Shown: piece by piece, positions 14,201 to 25,026 of the stretch | Position numbering within the stretch: the first letter of the stretch is position 1 | How the letters are laid out: each line of letters begins with the position of its first letter | Program-made: the position numbers and the translations under genes | Notes under the pieces: generated by a model | What the model saw: the letters and a program-made list of their open reading frames with translations, nothing else | Database searches by the model: none | Told to the model about the DNA's origin: nothing | From: Ottelia alismoides | Lineage: Eukaryota; Streptophyta; Magnoliopsida; Alismatales; Hydrocharitaceae | DNA length: 64,000 nucleotides | Direction of reading: 5' to 3' | NCBI GenBank assembly: GCA_037367405.1 | Contig: JAZKJV010003127.1 | Location: 248,001 to 312,000, forward strand

Positions 14201-14661
14201 TGTTTTCCTCTTTCTTGATTTTTAGAAAATCATATAAAAATTGAAAAATTCTGAAAAACTCACCAAAAACATTTAAAAATATTAAAAACACAAAAATAAT
14301 TTTGTTTGAATTTTTGGATTATTTTTGAGTGCTAAAATAATTTGTTGAACTTGCCTGTTTTCTCATTTTCTTAGAAAATCAAAAACACCAAAAACATTTA
14401 GAAATTATAAAAATCCACCAAAAACATTTTCCCCTTTATTTTTCGATTTTTGACTACTTCGTAGGCGGTAAGGCCATCTCGTGCTCCCTGAGTCCAACCC
14501 TGGTCGCTATACCAGGTTAATAAAAGTAGCGAGGACCGATTGTTTTATACCATGTTTGGTGGTTCTTACATTTTCTTGATTGACCGAGTTGCGAGTGATT
14601 GAGGTCGCAACGACCTGAGTTATTTATCTCCCTTAGTCGCTTGTTGATTTTTTGGTCATCA
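11212..14661 (+). repeat. 5' LTR of the nested Athila element
   Basis: It starts TGATGAATCCC and ends GGTCATCA, so the tips form a 6-bp inverted repeat, TGATGA/TCATCA. The U3 is AT-rich with AAAATAAAAATAAA runs. A GC-rich block follows the TATA box at 12421-12427. From about 13398 an AT-rich U5-like part repeats GTCCCT/TTGCA phrases. The predicted ORFs at 12708-13624 fall inside this GC-rich LTR block and have no domain. Confidence 0.95.
12421..12427 (+). promoter_or_regulatory. TATA box of the 5' LTR
   Basis: TATAATG lies at the junction of the AT-rich U3 and the GC-rich transcribed part. The same box is at 26233-26239 in the 3' LTR. Confidence 0.5.
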
Positions 14662-14666
14662 GAATG

Positions 14667-14680
14667 TGGCCGTTGCCGGG
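14667..14680 (+). promoter_or_regulatory. Primer-binding site, tRNA-Asp type
   Basis: The sequence TGGCCGTTGCCGGG lies five bases after the LTR end. It matches the complement of the 3' end of plant tRNA-Asp (known as TGGCGCCGTTGCCGGG) with two bases missing. Confidence 0.8.
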
Positions 14681-16062
14681 AAGCACGGCTTAGTAGTCGA
14701 TTTCGATTTTTCCGCGGCTTTTCTTTTTCGCGGCTTTTTGTAGATCTTTTTTGTAGATTTATTTTCTCTACTTTATTTACACATTTTTCTGGATTGACAC
14801 ACTTTGGTTTCTCTTTCTTGCGAGGGCCCGAGGACCGAGGCAGCTTTTTCGGAAGCCGAAGCAACCACGGGAGTCGGGGGCAACTTCCTTCCTTACGAAG
14901 CAGCAGGAGAGAGCGAGGAGGAGAAGCCAAAGTTCAGGAGCTGCGAAATAATCGAGGAATAGCCGCAAGGATTAGCCGTAGTTTAGATTTAGCTTAGTTT
15001 AGATTTACTTTCAATAGAACCATTTTTTTGTAATAATATAGGGACTTGAGACACTTGACAGTTTTCGGGGTCTGTTTCGCCGAGCACCGGTGTGCTCGGG
15101 GGACCTCACCGAGTTTTTCGCGGTTTTTCGGCTTTTGACCGTTTATTTACTATTATTTGATTTACACGATTTTTAGCCCTAGCTTAGGATTTTCATTGAT
15201 TGCGACGTAATTAATTAGGATCCAAACACCTAATTATCTACATGTACCTATAGCTTGAATAATTAGATCTAATTAATTAAATCACAAAGAAAAAGTCGGC
15301 TTATTTGAGATCTGGTCCATGTGCCTTGAGGAGCCACATACAACGCATGCAGGATCTGTTGTGGCAGACACCGAGTGGCTCCCAAGATAGGACTCCGGAT
15401 CTAGGCTCGAGTACCCGGCTACTGTGCTTTCGTGTAGAAATTGCTCTGCTAGGACTGGTTTTCCGCGTGCATCATATAGGTAGTTTATATTCAGTCTTTT
15501 ATTTATGCGCGGATCACCCTGCATGTAGACTACTGGAGTCAGGTACGCATTTCTTACTCTGCTTGCATCGTTGATTCCCGCACATCGACTTTTTCGTCTT
15601 CTCCCCCTATTTTGGACTTAGAATAATCAGGAGAACCGAAAAATTCGTTAGGTGTTGTTTGATTTGAAAAATACCTAAAGAAAAGAAAAACTATAAAATT
15701 GGGACTGCTAAACAAACTTGACCCTGAAAGTCATCTCACTTAAAAATCTGTCTTGGGGAGAGAAACCCCCTCATTGTCTGGTTTGATTGCGCGAGAGAGT
15801 GACCCGCACACTAGGCTAGAGCCACATCCGAGCCCCGATCAGACTACCAGCCTTTTATACGGGACAGTCTGGTTGGCGGATTGGATTCCTACCAGGTCAC
15901 GTAACCGCTCTGATATCCTGACATGATCACCTAAATAAAATCGACATGATAATTGACCGAGCTCTTACGGTCTTCAGCTCAGCGTGGAGTAGGTGAATTC
16001 GGGGTTTGTATTGCTCATCTTATTTGTTTCCAGATCTCATCCGCCAGACTCGCCAGATCGAG
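14681..16062 (+). other. Leader between primer site and gag
   Basis: This untranslated leader of about 1.4 kb is typical in length for Athila. It contains an 8-bp stem with a CGGT loop at 15080-15099, described separately. ORFs at 14517-14997 and 15282-15574 overlap on both strands and match no family. Confidence 0.6.
15080..15099 (+). other. Leader stem-loop with self-complementary ACCGGT apex
   Basis: CCGAGCAC and GTGCTCGG pair perfectly around CGGT, and the apex ACCGGT is a palindrome. The geometry recalls retroviral dimerisation stem-loops. A role here is inference only. Confidence 0.4.
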
Positions 16063-17431
16063 ATGATGGGCAGGAGGTCCCTTAGGCAGCCTCTGGCTGC
16101 ACCGCTTTTCAGCACTCCAGCCCACTCATCTAGGTTGGTTTGTGAGAGCCCAGACACGCTCTCCGAACCCGAGTTCGATTCCGCCCTGTTCCCCCTTGAC
16201 CACCCTTCTTCTATTCCTGAGTTACCAGTGCCAGATGCGAGACCACAGGTAGATGATATTTCGGCACCTGAGTTTGGGTCTTTTGCCTTTGTAGAGACCA
16301 TGGCCAGCAGGGAGGATCACATCGAGGGTCAGAGGCTAGAGACGATCACATATGTTCTGGACCAGGGTGCGATCAACACCACCATGCTAGCCTCCCTTGA
16401 GACGATGCAGAGACAGATACGGGATCAGGGGGCTTTCATGGTGGACAAGAGGAGAGAGATGGAGAGACTGAGAGCTGCAGCAGACCAGCCGCGAGCCGAG
16501 GGATGCAGGGGTCCAGACCAGCCAGTTCAGCCAGGCCAGCCGGCAGCAGAGCAGCCGAGACCGATGCGGGAGTTGCACAACCTCGAATCGACTCAGACAC
16601 ACAGCTGGGTGGTACTTCCGGCTATCGTGGGGGACTTCAAGTTCCCCCCGAACACACTTCAGTTACTTCCCGCTTCCACGGGCTCGCCACTGAGGAGCCC
16701 CATCTCCATCTCCAGAAGTTTCTGATGATCTGCAGCACCGTCCACGACCGACAGGTGGACGCGGACACCATCCGGATGATTGCCTTCCCCTTTTCACTGG
16801 CAGATAGAGCAGCCACCTGGCTGAAGCATTTGGGGAAGTTTGTTTACACCTGGGAGCAGCTACGCACCGAGTACTTGCACAAGTACTATCCACTCGGGCG
16901 GACGAATGCAGCGAGGGCCCTGATTAACAACTTCTCCATGCTCCCCAACGAGCAGTTTCATGAGGCATGGGAGAGGTTCAGAGAGCTGACCGACAGATGC
17001 CCGCACCATGACATCATGAAGCCGAACCTTGTTCAGAGCTTCTTCTGCGGGTTGACACCAGAGCTGCAGGGCCTGGTGAACGCTTCTTGTGGCGGTTCCT
17101 ACTTCGCCAAGGATGAGGATCAGGTCTGGGCCATCTACGAGTAGATGGCCGAGATCTATACAGTGATGTCCCAAACCCGACTCTACACTCAGGGACGCCC
17201 CTAGCCACAGACCGTGCAGTTTCAGAGGATAGCATGGGTCGACACCGGTCCTTCCACTTCGTCAGCGGCAGCCGCACAGGTCGAGTCCACAACTGCCGAC
17301 ATGGGCATCATTAGCGAGAAGCTGGACCGGATGGAGCTAATAGAGAAGAAGCAGTGCCGGAGCATATCTCAGATGGATCATATGGCACAGATGCTGAGTG
17401 ATCTGAAGACACATGTCATGTGTCTCCAGTA
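16063..17431 (+). pseudogene. gag: Athila gag (capsid), disabled
   Basis: The ATG at 16063 opens a frame that keeps the Athila gag N-terminus. A frameshift near 16670 moves the capsid domain to another frame, which ends at 17144. The capsid part contains the retrotransposon gag signature: FHGLATEEPHLHLQKF, then FPFSLADRAATWL, then EAWERFRELTDRCPHHD. This is the domain that packages element RNA into particles. The frame then meets TAG at 17142 and 17203 (both fit a glutamine codon CAG changed to TAG) before a short stretch to 17431. I see no CCHC zinc knuckle. Confidence 0.85.
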
Positions 17432-18319
17432 GGCACATACGACTTCTCAGCCCCGTCTTCAGTCACGAGGAGATCCGAGCAGCAACGGCAGCTCGTCCCA
17501 GCGCTACACTCAGCCTAAACATGTTCACCTCGTACAGGCGGAGCCGTACCAGCAGTCGCAGCCGTACTACCAGACACCACCATCTCCGGACACTCAGATG
17601 GTGGTCTACCAGCCGGATCAGCCCCTAGCAGTACTCCCGCCACCCTCCTACGAGCCGGAGCCGTTGATGGATGTCAACGGGATTTGGTAGGATCGACCCC
17701 AGCCCGGAATCCGACGAGACCATCCCGGATTCCATTGGTCAGGCGGAGGTGCCAGTTCCCAGCAACAACCTCCAGTTCAGGGTGGCCAGTACGGCCATCA
17801 GCGAGAGCAACACCAGCAGTCCCCAGTCTCCCAGCAGCAGTCAACCCAACGACAACAACAGTATGGTTCTTGTCCCTATCAACAGGGACATTCTTAGAGG
17901 CGTGATCAACCTCCTCAGCAGCAGCATCACCCACAGCAGTACCCCTCTCACCCGCACCAGCCACAGCAGCAGCATCACTACCAGCGAGGCCACCCGTCAG
18001 GTTCTCATGGGCCAGCCTATGAGAACCCTGCCTTAGACGACTTAGCCCGCCTCGTGACTGAGCAGCAGGCTACCTTCAGACGGGAGATGGACGAGTTCCG
18101 CCATGAGATGCGGGAGATAGTGAGAGGGAAGGTCGCCATCCCTACCCATATTGAGCCGAATCCGAACAACCTGAAGAGGAAGTCTGAGCAGGTAGAGTTC
18201 ACAAAGATTACCACTCCTAGTGATTCTTTTGGTGATTTGTCTACATACATGTTTGATGCTGATTTTGTCACACTTAGGAGCGGTTGGATGCCAACAGGCG
18301 GAACCTTGTCTGAGCGATG
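17432..18319 (+). pseudogene. gag C-terminal spacer, Gln/Pro-rich with coiled coil, disabled
   Basis: A low-complexity CAG/CCA-rich stretch (17440-18010) would encode Gln/Pro/Tyr/His-rich peptide. Frame breaks are suggested because the readable frame switches around 17670. Bases 18030-18150 give a charged heptad-like segment with LARLVTEQQATFRREMDE, probably a coiled coil, as is usual at the gag-pol boundary of Athila elements. It ends at a TGA at 18318-18320 that could derive from a CGA arginine codon by CpG decay. Confidence 0.55.
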
Positions 18320-18759
18320 ACCCCACGCCACTTCCTGGGCGCCAGGCGAGGAGGAGCGCAGTACTGACGCCGCGAGAGATGATGGTGGTACTGATGCCAC
18401 CACGGACATTGATCCAGCCGACGGTACTGAGGCCGTCGTTTTACCAGTTGGAGGAGGTGGTACTGACACCACCACAGTTGCTGAGCTAGAGCGCGGTACT
18501 GATGCCGCGAGACGACATGCCGAGGGTGGTACTGAGGCCACCATTTTCACTTCTGCTAGTCCTGTTGTCTTACCGTCTGTACATGTATCTCAGGGCGTTT
18601 ATGGAAATAAAGGAAAGGGTATGTTATTTTCGGATCCACATGTGTTGATTGTTGATGTTTGTGTGGATTCTGATGTTCATGAGCATGCCAGACCCTCTCC
18701 TAGTCCTTCATCTGAGAAGGACCCCGTGATCCCCTTCCACGAGCACTTCACATGGTAAA
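18309..18759 (+). pseudogene. Open acidic linker with GT(D/E)A repeats before protease
   Basis: One frame stays open for about 150 codons without its own ATG and stops with TAA at 18757-18759. It has five copies of a Gly-Thr-Asp/Glu-Ala/Thr motif: GTDATT, GTEAVV, GTDTTT, GTDAA and GTEAT. The repeats come from the DNA phrase GGTACTGAxGCC. The function is unknown, and it is probably the tail of the gag polyprotein. The stop lies 55 bases before the protease frame at 18815. Confidence 0.45.
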
Positions 18760-18814
18760 GGAGAAGAAAATAGAAAATAAAAAAAAGAATCACCAGATAG
18801 AGTTCAGCTAGCAT

Positions 18815-20038
18815 ATGATAAATCGGTTCCATATTCAGCTCACTCTACAGGAGGCCTTGGAGCACATCCCTCTACTCCAGAGATCACTCAGAGACAGACC
18901 CATAGTTAGGAGGAAGAGGAGGAACCATCAGTCTGAGATCCATGTGCTTACCCGAGCCACTTGTTTCGCGATACAGAACCGTCTGCCAGCCAAGAGGCCA
19001 GATGCAGGAGCCCCGTATGTCAGATGCCACATTCATGAGTAGAGGTTTGACCGCACTCTATTAGACAGCGACTCTTCGATCAACCTACTTCCGACAGCCC
19101 TTCTCGACCGCTTCGAGTTGGTCACTCTCCGACAGAGCATAACGACCCTTCAGTTTACTGATCGATCTGTTAAGAGGCCGAAGGGGTTGCTGAAGGACGT
19201 TGTCGTCATGATTCAGGGCCTGAAATTCCTCGTGGACTTCGTTGTGTTAGACATAGAGATCCCTGAGTCTGTGACCGATACCCCCATCATTTTAGGACAC
19301 CCGTTCTTGGCCACAGCGAAGGCAGTGTCCGACCATGATAGCCGGAAGGTGTAATTTCGCATCGAGGGCGAGAGTATACAAATAGAGACGGTCGAGGAGA
19401 CTAGAGCCAGAGATTTAGATTTCTCAAAGCCGACCACAGATTTAGAGCAGATGACAGAGGCAGGGCGAGACATCCACCAGGACTGTGACTTTGTGATTAC
19501 AGATAACGAGGCAGTATGGGCAGATCTAGTCGCACAGACCATCCTCTCACCTTCATATTTCGCTGATGTAGAGACGAGAGTAGAGGAGAGCTTGGATAGC
19601 GCATTCCTGGTCTAGGATACCTTTCAGGCCGCAGACCCGGTTCTTGACTGCGAGACAGATTTTTGTGAGTCTGATCCAGTTCCCTCGGAGTCAAATACTG
19701 ATTGGGCAGAATTTGATGATTTGACACCGTGTCTGACTTTCACTGAGCCTACAGCTAGAGAGGAGTTTGATTCTGATCAGAGCAGAGACAGACCAGTCGA
19801 GCAGCCTTCTCCAGATCCAGTTTGTGAGCGAGAGTGCTCATTCTCCCATGCATATTTGGCAGCATACACTCGGATTCTTGAGAAGCCAGATTTGCCAGCA
19901 CCGACTTGTCCAGAGCTGAAGCCGCTACCAGCGTCGCTGAAGTATAGATTCCTTGTGGGTGAGCATGAGATGTACCCAGTCATTATCTCCGCTGATCTGA
20001 CTGGAGAGCAAGAATCCCGTCTGATGGGGCGTTCATGA
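18815..20038 (+). pseudogene. Athila aspartic protease and acidic linker, disabled
   Basis: The stretch starts with a basic segment (RRKRRNHQSEIHVLTRA) and then the protease core. The active-site aspartate codon is at 19064-19066 in TLLDSDSSINLLP, followed by a typical PIILGHPFLATAKA flap-to-C-terminal segment. The enzyme would cleave the gag-pol polyprotein. Retroviral proteases need Asp-Thr/Ser-Gly, and here the Gly position is Asp. TAG codons at 19039 and 19615 and a TAA at 19352 break the frame. An acidic linker to 20038 separates it from RT, and a frameshift near 20030 follows. Confidence 0.8.
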
Positions 20039-21600
20039 AAAGAACCGCAAGGCGATATGATGGCGTGTAGCCGATCTCCAGGGGATAAGTTCGACTCTGT
20101 GCTCCCGCCATATCTATCTCGAGGATGAGGCAAAGCCGTCGCGTGAGTTCCAGCGGCGACTGAACCCGAATTTGAGAGATGTTGTCATGAAGGAGATCTC
20201 GAAATGGTGGAGCGCCGATTTTATCTACCCCATCTCCGACTCCAAGTGGGTCAGTCCATTGCTTGTGGTGCCCAAGAAGACGGGCATCACTATAGTTGTC
20301 ACGGAGTCTGGAGAGGAGATCGCTACCCGGGTACCCACTTCTTGGCAGGTCTGTGTGGATTACATACGATTGAACCAGGCCACCAAGAAGGATCATTTAC
20401 CCCTGCCCTTTATTGAACAGATTATTGAGAGACTGGCAAGGAAGAGCCATTATTGTTTCTTGGATGGATACTCCGGCTATAATCAGGTGGCCATCGCGCC
20501 CGAGGACCAGGACAAGACCACCTTCACCTGTCCCTTCGGGACATATGCTTTCAGACGCATGCCATTTGGATTGTGCAACGTTCCGGTGACATTCAAGAGA
20601 TGCTTGCTGTCCAACTTTTCGGACAAGGTGGGGGAGTGCTTGGAGGTCTTCATGGATGATTTCTCGATCTACGGCGACGGATTCGATTCTTATCTTGACT
20701 GCCTAGACCGTGTCCTTCGGCGATGCATAGAGGTTCACCTTATGTTGTCTTGGGAGAAGAGTCACTTTATGGTGACTCAAGGGATGGTGCTTGGCCACAT
20801 TATCTCCAACATAGGCATGGGGGTTGATCCGGCTAAGGTGGATGTCATTAGAAAACTCGATCCACCATCCAACTTGCGGCAATTACGGTCTTTTCTGGGG
20901 CACATCGGTTTCTACCGATGCTTCATTCATGATTTCAGCAGGATTGCCCAACCGTTGACTGATATGCTGATGGAAGACACCGAGTTCCTTGTTGATGATA
21001 AGTATCTATCGTCGTTTGAGACTCTCAAAAGCTATGTTATAGAGGCTCCTGTTCTCCAGCCACCCGATTGGTCTCTCCCATTCGAGACCATGACGGACGC
21101 CTCCGATTTTGCCGTGGGGGCCATGTTGGGACATAGGAGGGATGGAGTCCCATTTACTATTCACTACGCTAGCCGTACATTGGATGCCGTGCAGCGGAAC
21201 TATACAATCACCGAGAAAGAGATGCTAGCCGTAGTTTTTGCCCTAGATAAGTTCAAATCTTACATCATTGGATCTAGAGTGACCATTTACACTGATCATA
21301 CCGCCATCAGGTACATCATGGCAAAGAAGGATGCCAAAGTTAGATTGACCAGAAGGATCCTTCTACTATAGGAGTTTGATATAGAGATTAAGGATAAGCC
21401 TGGAGTCAAAAATGTGGTGGCGGATCATCTCTCCCGATTGGAGTATCTTGAGGATTCTGAGCAGATTGAGCCTATTTGTGAGACCTTCCCAGATGAGGCG
21501 ATCCTTGCTATCGCCTCGCTCCCATGGTATGTCGATATTGTGAACTATCTTGTCACCAAGAAAGTTCCACAAGATTGGCCCAGGTAGAAACTTGAGACCT
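20039..21600 (+). pseudogene. pol: Athila reverse transcriptase and RNase H
   Basis: This copies element RNA into DNA. One frame is open from 20172 to 21371, and RT similarity already begins near 20045 (after a TGA at a tryptophan-like position). RT motifs in order are YPISDSKWVSP, FLDGYSGYNQ, RRMPFGLCN and the catalytic VFMDDFSIYG (Asp codons 20655-20660). These are followed by LGHIIS and SFLGHIGFYR. RNase H follows with [27 protein letters not shown] and YTDHTAIRYI. A TAG at 21369 interrupts the sequence before the conserved EFDIEIKD and NVVADHLSRL. A second copy of this part lies at 63349-64000. The RT core itself looks well preserved. Confidence 0.93.
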
Positions 21601-22786
21601 TCCTCGCGGAGGCCAAGTTTTACCATTGGGAGGATCCCATCCTTTAGCATGAGGGAGGGGATAGTATCTGGCGTCGGTGCATTCCTCAACAGGAGCACCA
21701 CAACGTCCTTACTTACTGCCACAAGCTTGAGGCAGGAGGACATCACTCAAGGAGGAGAACGGCACAGAAAGTGCTCCAGATTGGCCTATGGTGGCCTCCT
21801 CTCTTCAAGGACTCTGATGAGTTCACGAAGAGGTGTACTGACTATCAGAGGATGGGTACTTGTGGATAGCGTGATATGATGCCGATGCAGCCCATACACT
21901 TCTGTGAGGTTTTTGACGCATGGGGCATCGATTTCATGGGTCCATTCCCTAGGAGTCAGGGATTTGAGTACATTCTGTTGGCCGTGGATTATGTGAGTCG
22001 TTGGGTTGAGGCCATCCCCGCCCGAACCACAGATGCTAGGACTGTTTGCAGATTTTTGAGGAAGAATATCATTTCATGGTTCGGGGTACCTCAAGTGTAG
22101 ATATCTGACGGGGGGTCTCATTTCGTCAACGACAAGGTAAAGTCCCTTGCTAGCGAGTTCAGCATAGACCATCGAGTTGCCACTCCTTACCACCCTTAGA
22201 CGAATGGTCTTCCTGAAGTGTCGAACAGGGAGATCAAGACTATATTGCAGAAAGTCGTCCGCCCTGACCGAAAGGATTGGTCACAGCTTTTGGACTCGGT
22301 CTTGTGGGCATATAGGACGTCTTTAAAGACTCCTTTGGGTACATCTCCCTTTTGCCTCGTTTATGGCAGGCTGCGCCATTTACCTGTTGAGCTGAGACAT
22401 AGGTCACTTTGAGCAGTCACTAATATACTTTTGGATCCATAGAGTGTAGGAGATCAGAGGAGGGCATAGTTAGCAGCCCTGGAGGAGCTTCGTAATACCG
22501 CCTTTTCAAACAGCCTACATTATAAGGAGAGAGTGAAGGAGTGGCATGATTCTCATTTCAGCCACAAGCAGTTCGAGCCAGGACAGCTAGGCTTCGTCTA
22601 TTTCCATGGAAGCTACAGAGCAAATGGAAGGGACCCTATTTGGTTAGAAAGGTACATGAAAATGGGAGTATTGATATATCTGAGTTGTCTTCTGATGCTA
22701 ACTTTCGAGTGAACGGCCAGCGGCTCAAGCCATATCTAGATCATGAGCCGCGGGTCATTGATGTTGCCCCTATTCACTTTGCGTGA
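21601..22786 (+). pseudogene. pol: Athila integrase, disabled
   Basis: The zinc-binding part (H-H-C-C pattern) lies at about 21675-21850, in a frame broken by TAG at 21586 and 21646. The catalytic core at 21876-22412 has Asp at 21930 (GIDFMGPF), Asp at 22107 (ISDGGSHF) and Glu at 22215 (PEVSNREIK). The last two are spaced 35 residues apart as in the D,D-35-E family. Stops at 22098 (TAG) and 22197 (TAG) sit at positions where relatives have other residues. The C-terminal domain (FRVNGQRLKPY) ends with TGA at 22784-22786. No chromodomain is seen, as expected for Athila. Confidence 0.9.
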
Positions 22787-22918
22787 GATGTGGTCTCTTG
22801 ACTCACATCTATTGCATCCCACGCCTGATTATCACTGTTCTTCTGACTTGTATAGATCCAGTTGTCCATATCACTCTATTCTTTAGTCCCACATCCCTTT
22901 TCTCATCTTATGATTATG

Positions 22919-23271
22919 CTATACTTAGGGTGTACTTTACCCTAAGTATAGGGGGGATGTAGGATTTTTCGGGTATTCTATTGATTCTTTCTACCCCTGT
23001 TTTGCTGCCTATACTTAGGGATATTTCACCCAAGTATGGGGGGGGGGTAGACCCTGTACATTCTTCTACTCGGATTTCCCTTTATGTACAACTTGCTATA
23101 CTTAGGATTACTTGATCCTAAGTATAGGGGGAAACACCGAGTCCTCTTGATTCTATTCTTTGATTCGTCTTTGTATATAGCCATTCCTTTTCACTTCCCT
23201 ATACTAAGCACGAGTTATGTCTTCTTCATCGCTCTTGATCACTCTGAGGACATCGTTCGAGCTAAGTATAG
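22919..23271 (+). repeat. Array of four stem-loops each copying the polypurine tract
   Basis: Unit 1 (22919-22951): arms CTATACTTAGGG and its exact complement around a 9-nt loop, then GGGGG. Unit 2 (23009-23041): same left arm, right arm damaged, then a run of Gs. Unit 3 (23096-23127): perfect 13-bp arms starting CTATACTTAGGAT, 6-nt loop, then GGGG. Unit 4 (23199-23271): CTATACTAAGC and GCTAAGTATAG about 50 nt apart, then GGGG. In every unit the right arm plus G-run repeats AAGTATAGGGGG, the sequence used as the true polypurine tract at 25014-25026. Confidence 0.85.
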
Positions 23272-24246
23272 GGGGTGTGTATATATTTCATATATACTTT
23301 AGCCATAACTCATACTTTATCTGAGTGTGTTTATAATTAAAATGGCTAAAAATCCATAAAATTTAAAAATTCCCCTTGTACATAAAATTCATCTTGCACA
23401 TACCTATTTATTTATAAAATTATTTTTGTATAAAAGGATTGTAAAATCTTTTTGTGTAAATAGCTTGTAAATAATTTCATATCAAAATTATGTATATAGT
23501 ACAAAATTTTTGTAAAATGTTTTAAAAACAAAGATTTTGCAAAAATCTTGTGTAAATTTTTGTAAATATTTTGCAAAACTTCGCATCCATGCATACATCC
23601 ATGTTTTCAAACATTTTTCATAAATTTTGCACATGTGTAAATATTTGTAAATTACATCATTGTAAAATAGCATCTTTGTATATACATGCACAGTTTTTCC
23701 AAATCATAGTTGACATTTAAACTGGCCTCGAATTAAATTGACAAATAGAGCTTGGTTAAGACCTTAATCCACCTAATAATAAGAGGAACCTTATAGGGCT
23801 TAGGATTGAGACTTTTCAGGTCCATTGGAACTTAACAACACTTTATACATAGGCTATGAGCATATGTCATCTTGATGAGCCTAAGTAGAGCACTTAACAA
23901 CACATGCATGACTCTCAGAGACAATGGCTTTACTTGCAACAGCACTTTATACATAGCTCTCCACGGATGAGGTGGTGAGGAGGTAGTTTCCTTTGGCTTG
24001 GGGTAGCATATGAGGGTAGTACTTCTAGGCGGAACCTCTCTTCTTCTTATAGTGAAGGAAGTGTGTCTCAACTTGGTCTGGTGGTTATGAAGTCTAAAGA
24101 CAGAAGCCGTGGGTTGCAATAAAGCTTCAAAAGAGGGATAGTCTACTGGCTCAAGAGGAAAAACTCCTTGTCTATATGTTGCACCATGTAGATATGTTGT
24201 ACAGATGCACATGAAAAAAATATGCAAAAAGAAAAGAACTCCACCT

Positions 24247-24386
24247 GTTTGGTTGCAGGGTTGGGCAGGGTTGGGTTGGGCAGGGATACCCCTGTGAATA
24301 GTAAACTGTGAGGAGGATTGGGTTGTTTGGTTGGAGGGTTGGGAAGGGTTGGGCCAACCCAACCCTTCCCAACCTTGCAACCAAAC
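24247..24386. mobile_element. Small fold-back MITE, possibly hAT-like
   Basis: About 140 bp with imperfect terminal inverted repeats. The left end is GTTTGGTTGCAGGGTTGGGC and the right end reads GTTTGGTTGCAAGGTTGGGA on the other strand, with internal GGGTTGGG repeats. No transposase is encoded and I found no clear target duplication. No equivalent is seen in the outer element's matching region. Confidence 0.5.
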
Positions 24387-25013
24387 ATGCCCCAAAAAAG
24401 TGGTGGGTCGGATTGAAAATTTAATAATCCCACCAGAGTGTATATAGTCAAATAAGCAAAATCTTGATATCCATGTTCCATCTCATGAAGCTTGCAGCGG
24501 GAGACTCAGCTACACTGGCTAGAGCTCCGAAGGATACATGGCTACACTGGCCATGGTCCATTCTCTTCTTCCCCCTCTTCTTGAGCCGGTTGCACTTGAA
24601 CTTAGAAGGGAATACCCCGCTTCTCGAGGAAAGAGTTGCCAGACCGAGGCATTAGAGTTACCGGGTTGAGGGAGGTTGTTTCTTTGTTACTTCTGAGATG
24701 GGGAGCTACATATCACTTACACCGTACAAGGAAAGATTCATGGTCATTAGAGTTTGTGTATGTAGACTTGTTCTGATCTGGTTTATTGAGGAGTCTTGAC
24801 CATAGCTTGGTGGAACATAGAGGCTGTTAAGTTTTAAGCTTAAGTCCAAATAAGGTTCCGACAAATTAATAAGCCAAAGGTCTAACCAAGCTCCATATTT
24901 CAAATTAATGAAGGAAAGTTTAATAATCAACCTTGATCTATCCTCCTTTTCTTTTTCTTTCTCTTTTGCACTTCTTTTTCAAATAAGTGTTTGCTAAGGG
25001 ACTAGCAAAAGTA

Positions 25014-25026
25014 AAGTATAGGGGGG
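25014..25026 (+). promoter_or_regulatory. Polypurine tract of the nested element
   Basis: AAAGTATAGGGGGG (25013-25026) abuts the 3' LTR start TGATGAATC. It is the primer site for plus-strand synthesis. Confidence 0.85.

Larger units (their letters stand above)
22787..25013 (+). other. 3' untranslated part of the nested element, no env ORF
   Basis: The segment holds the stem-loop array at 22919-23271, a low-complexity run of TTTTGTAAAT and TTTTGCAAA phrases at 23390-23700, and a fold-back MITE at 24247-24386. The ORFs at 23832-24481 on the minus strand lie across the MITE and have no domain. The segment is homologous to 9227-11211 of the outer element in reverse complement. Confidence 0.75.

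Noticed and set aside
22919..23271. Stem-loop array as a CRISPR array or rho-independent terminators
   Set aside because: The units are too few and irregular, spacers are not unique equal-length pieces, G-runs rather than T-runs follow the stems, and the context is a plant retrotransposon.
23832..24395. 187-codon minus-strand ORF in the Athila 3' region
   Set aside because: It crosses the fold-back MITE, lacks any env-like transmembrane or signal segment, and is not conserved in the outer element.
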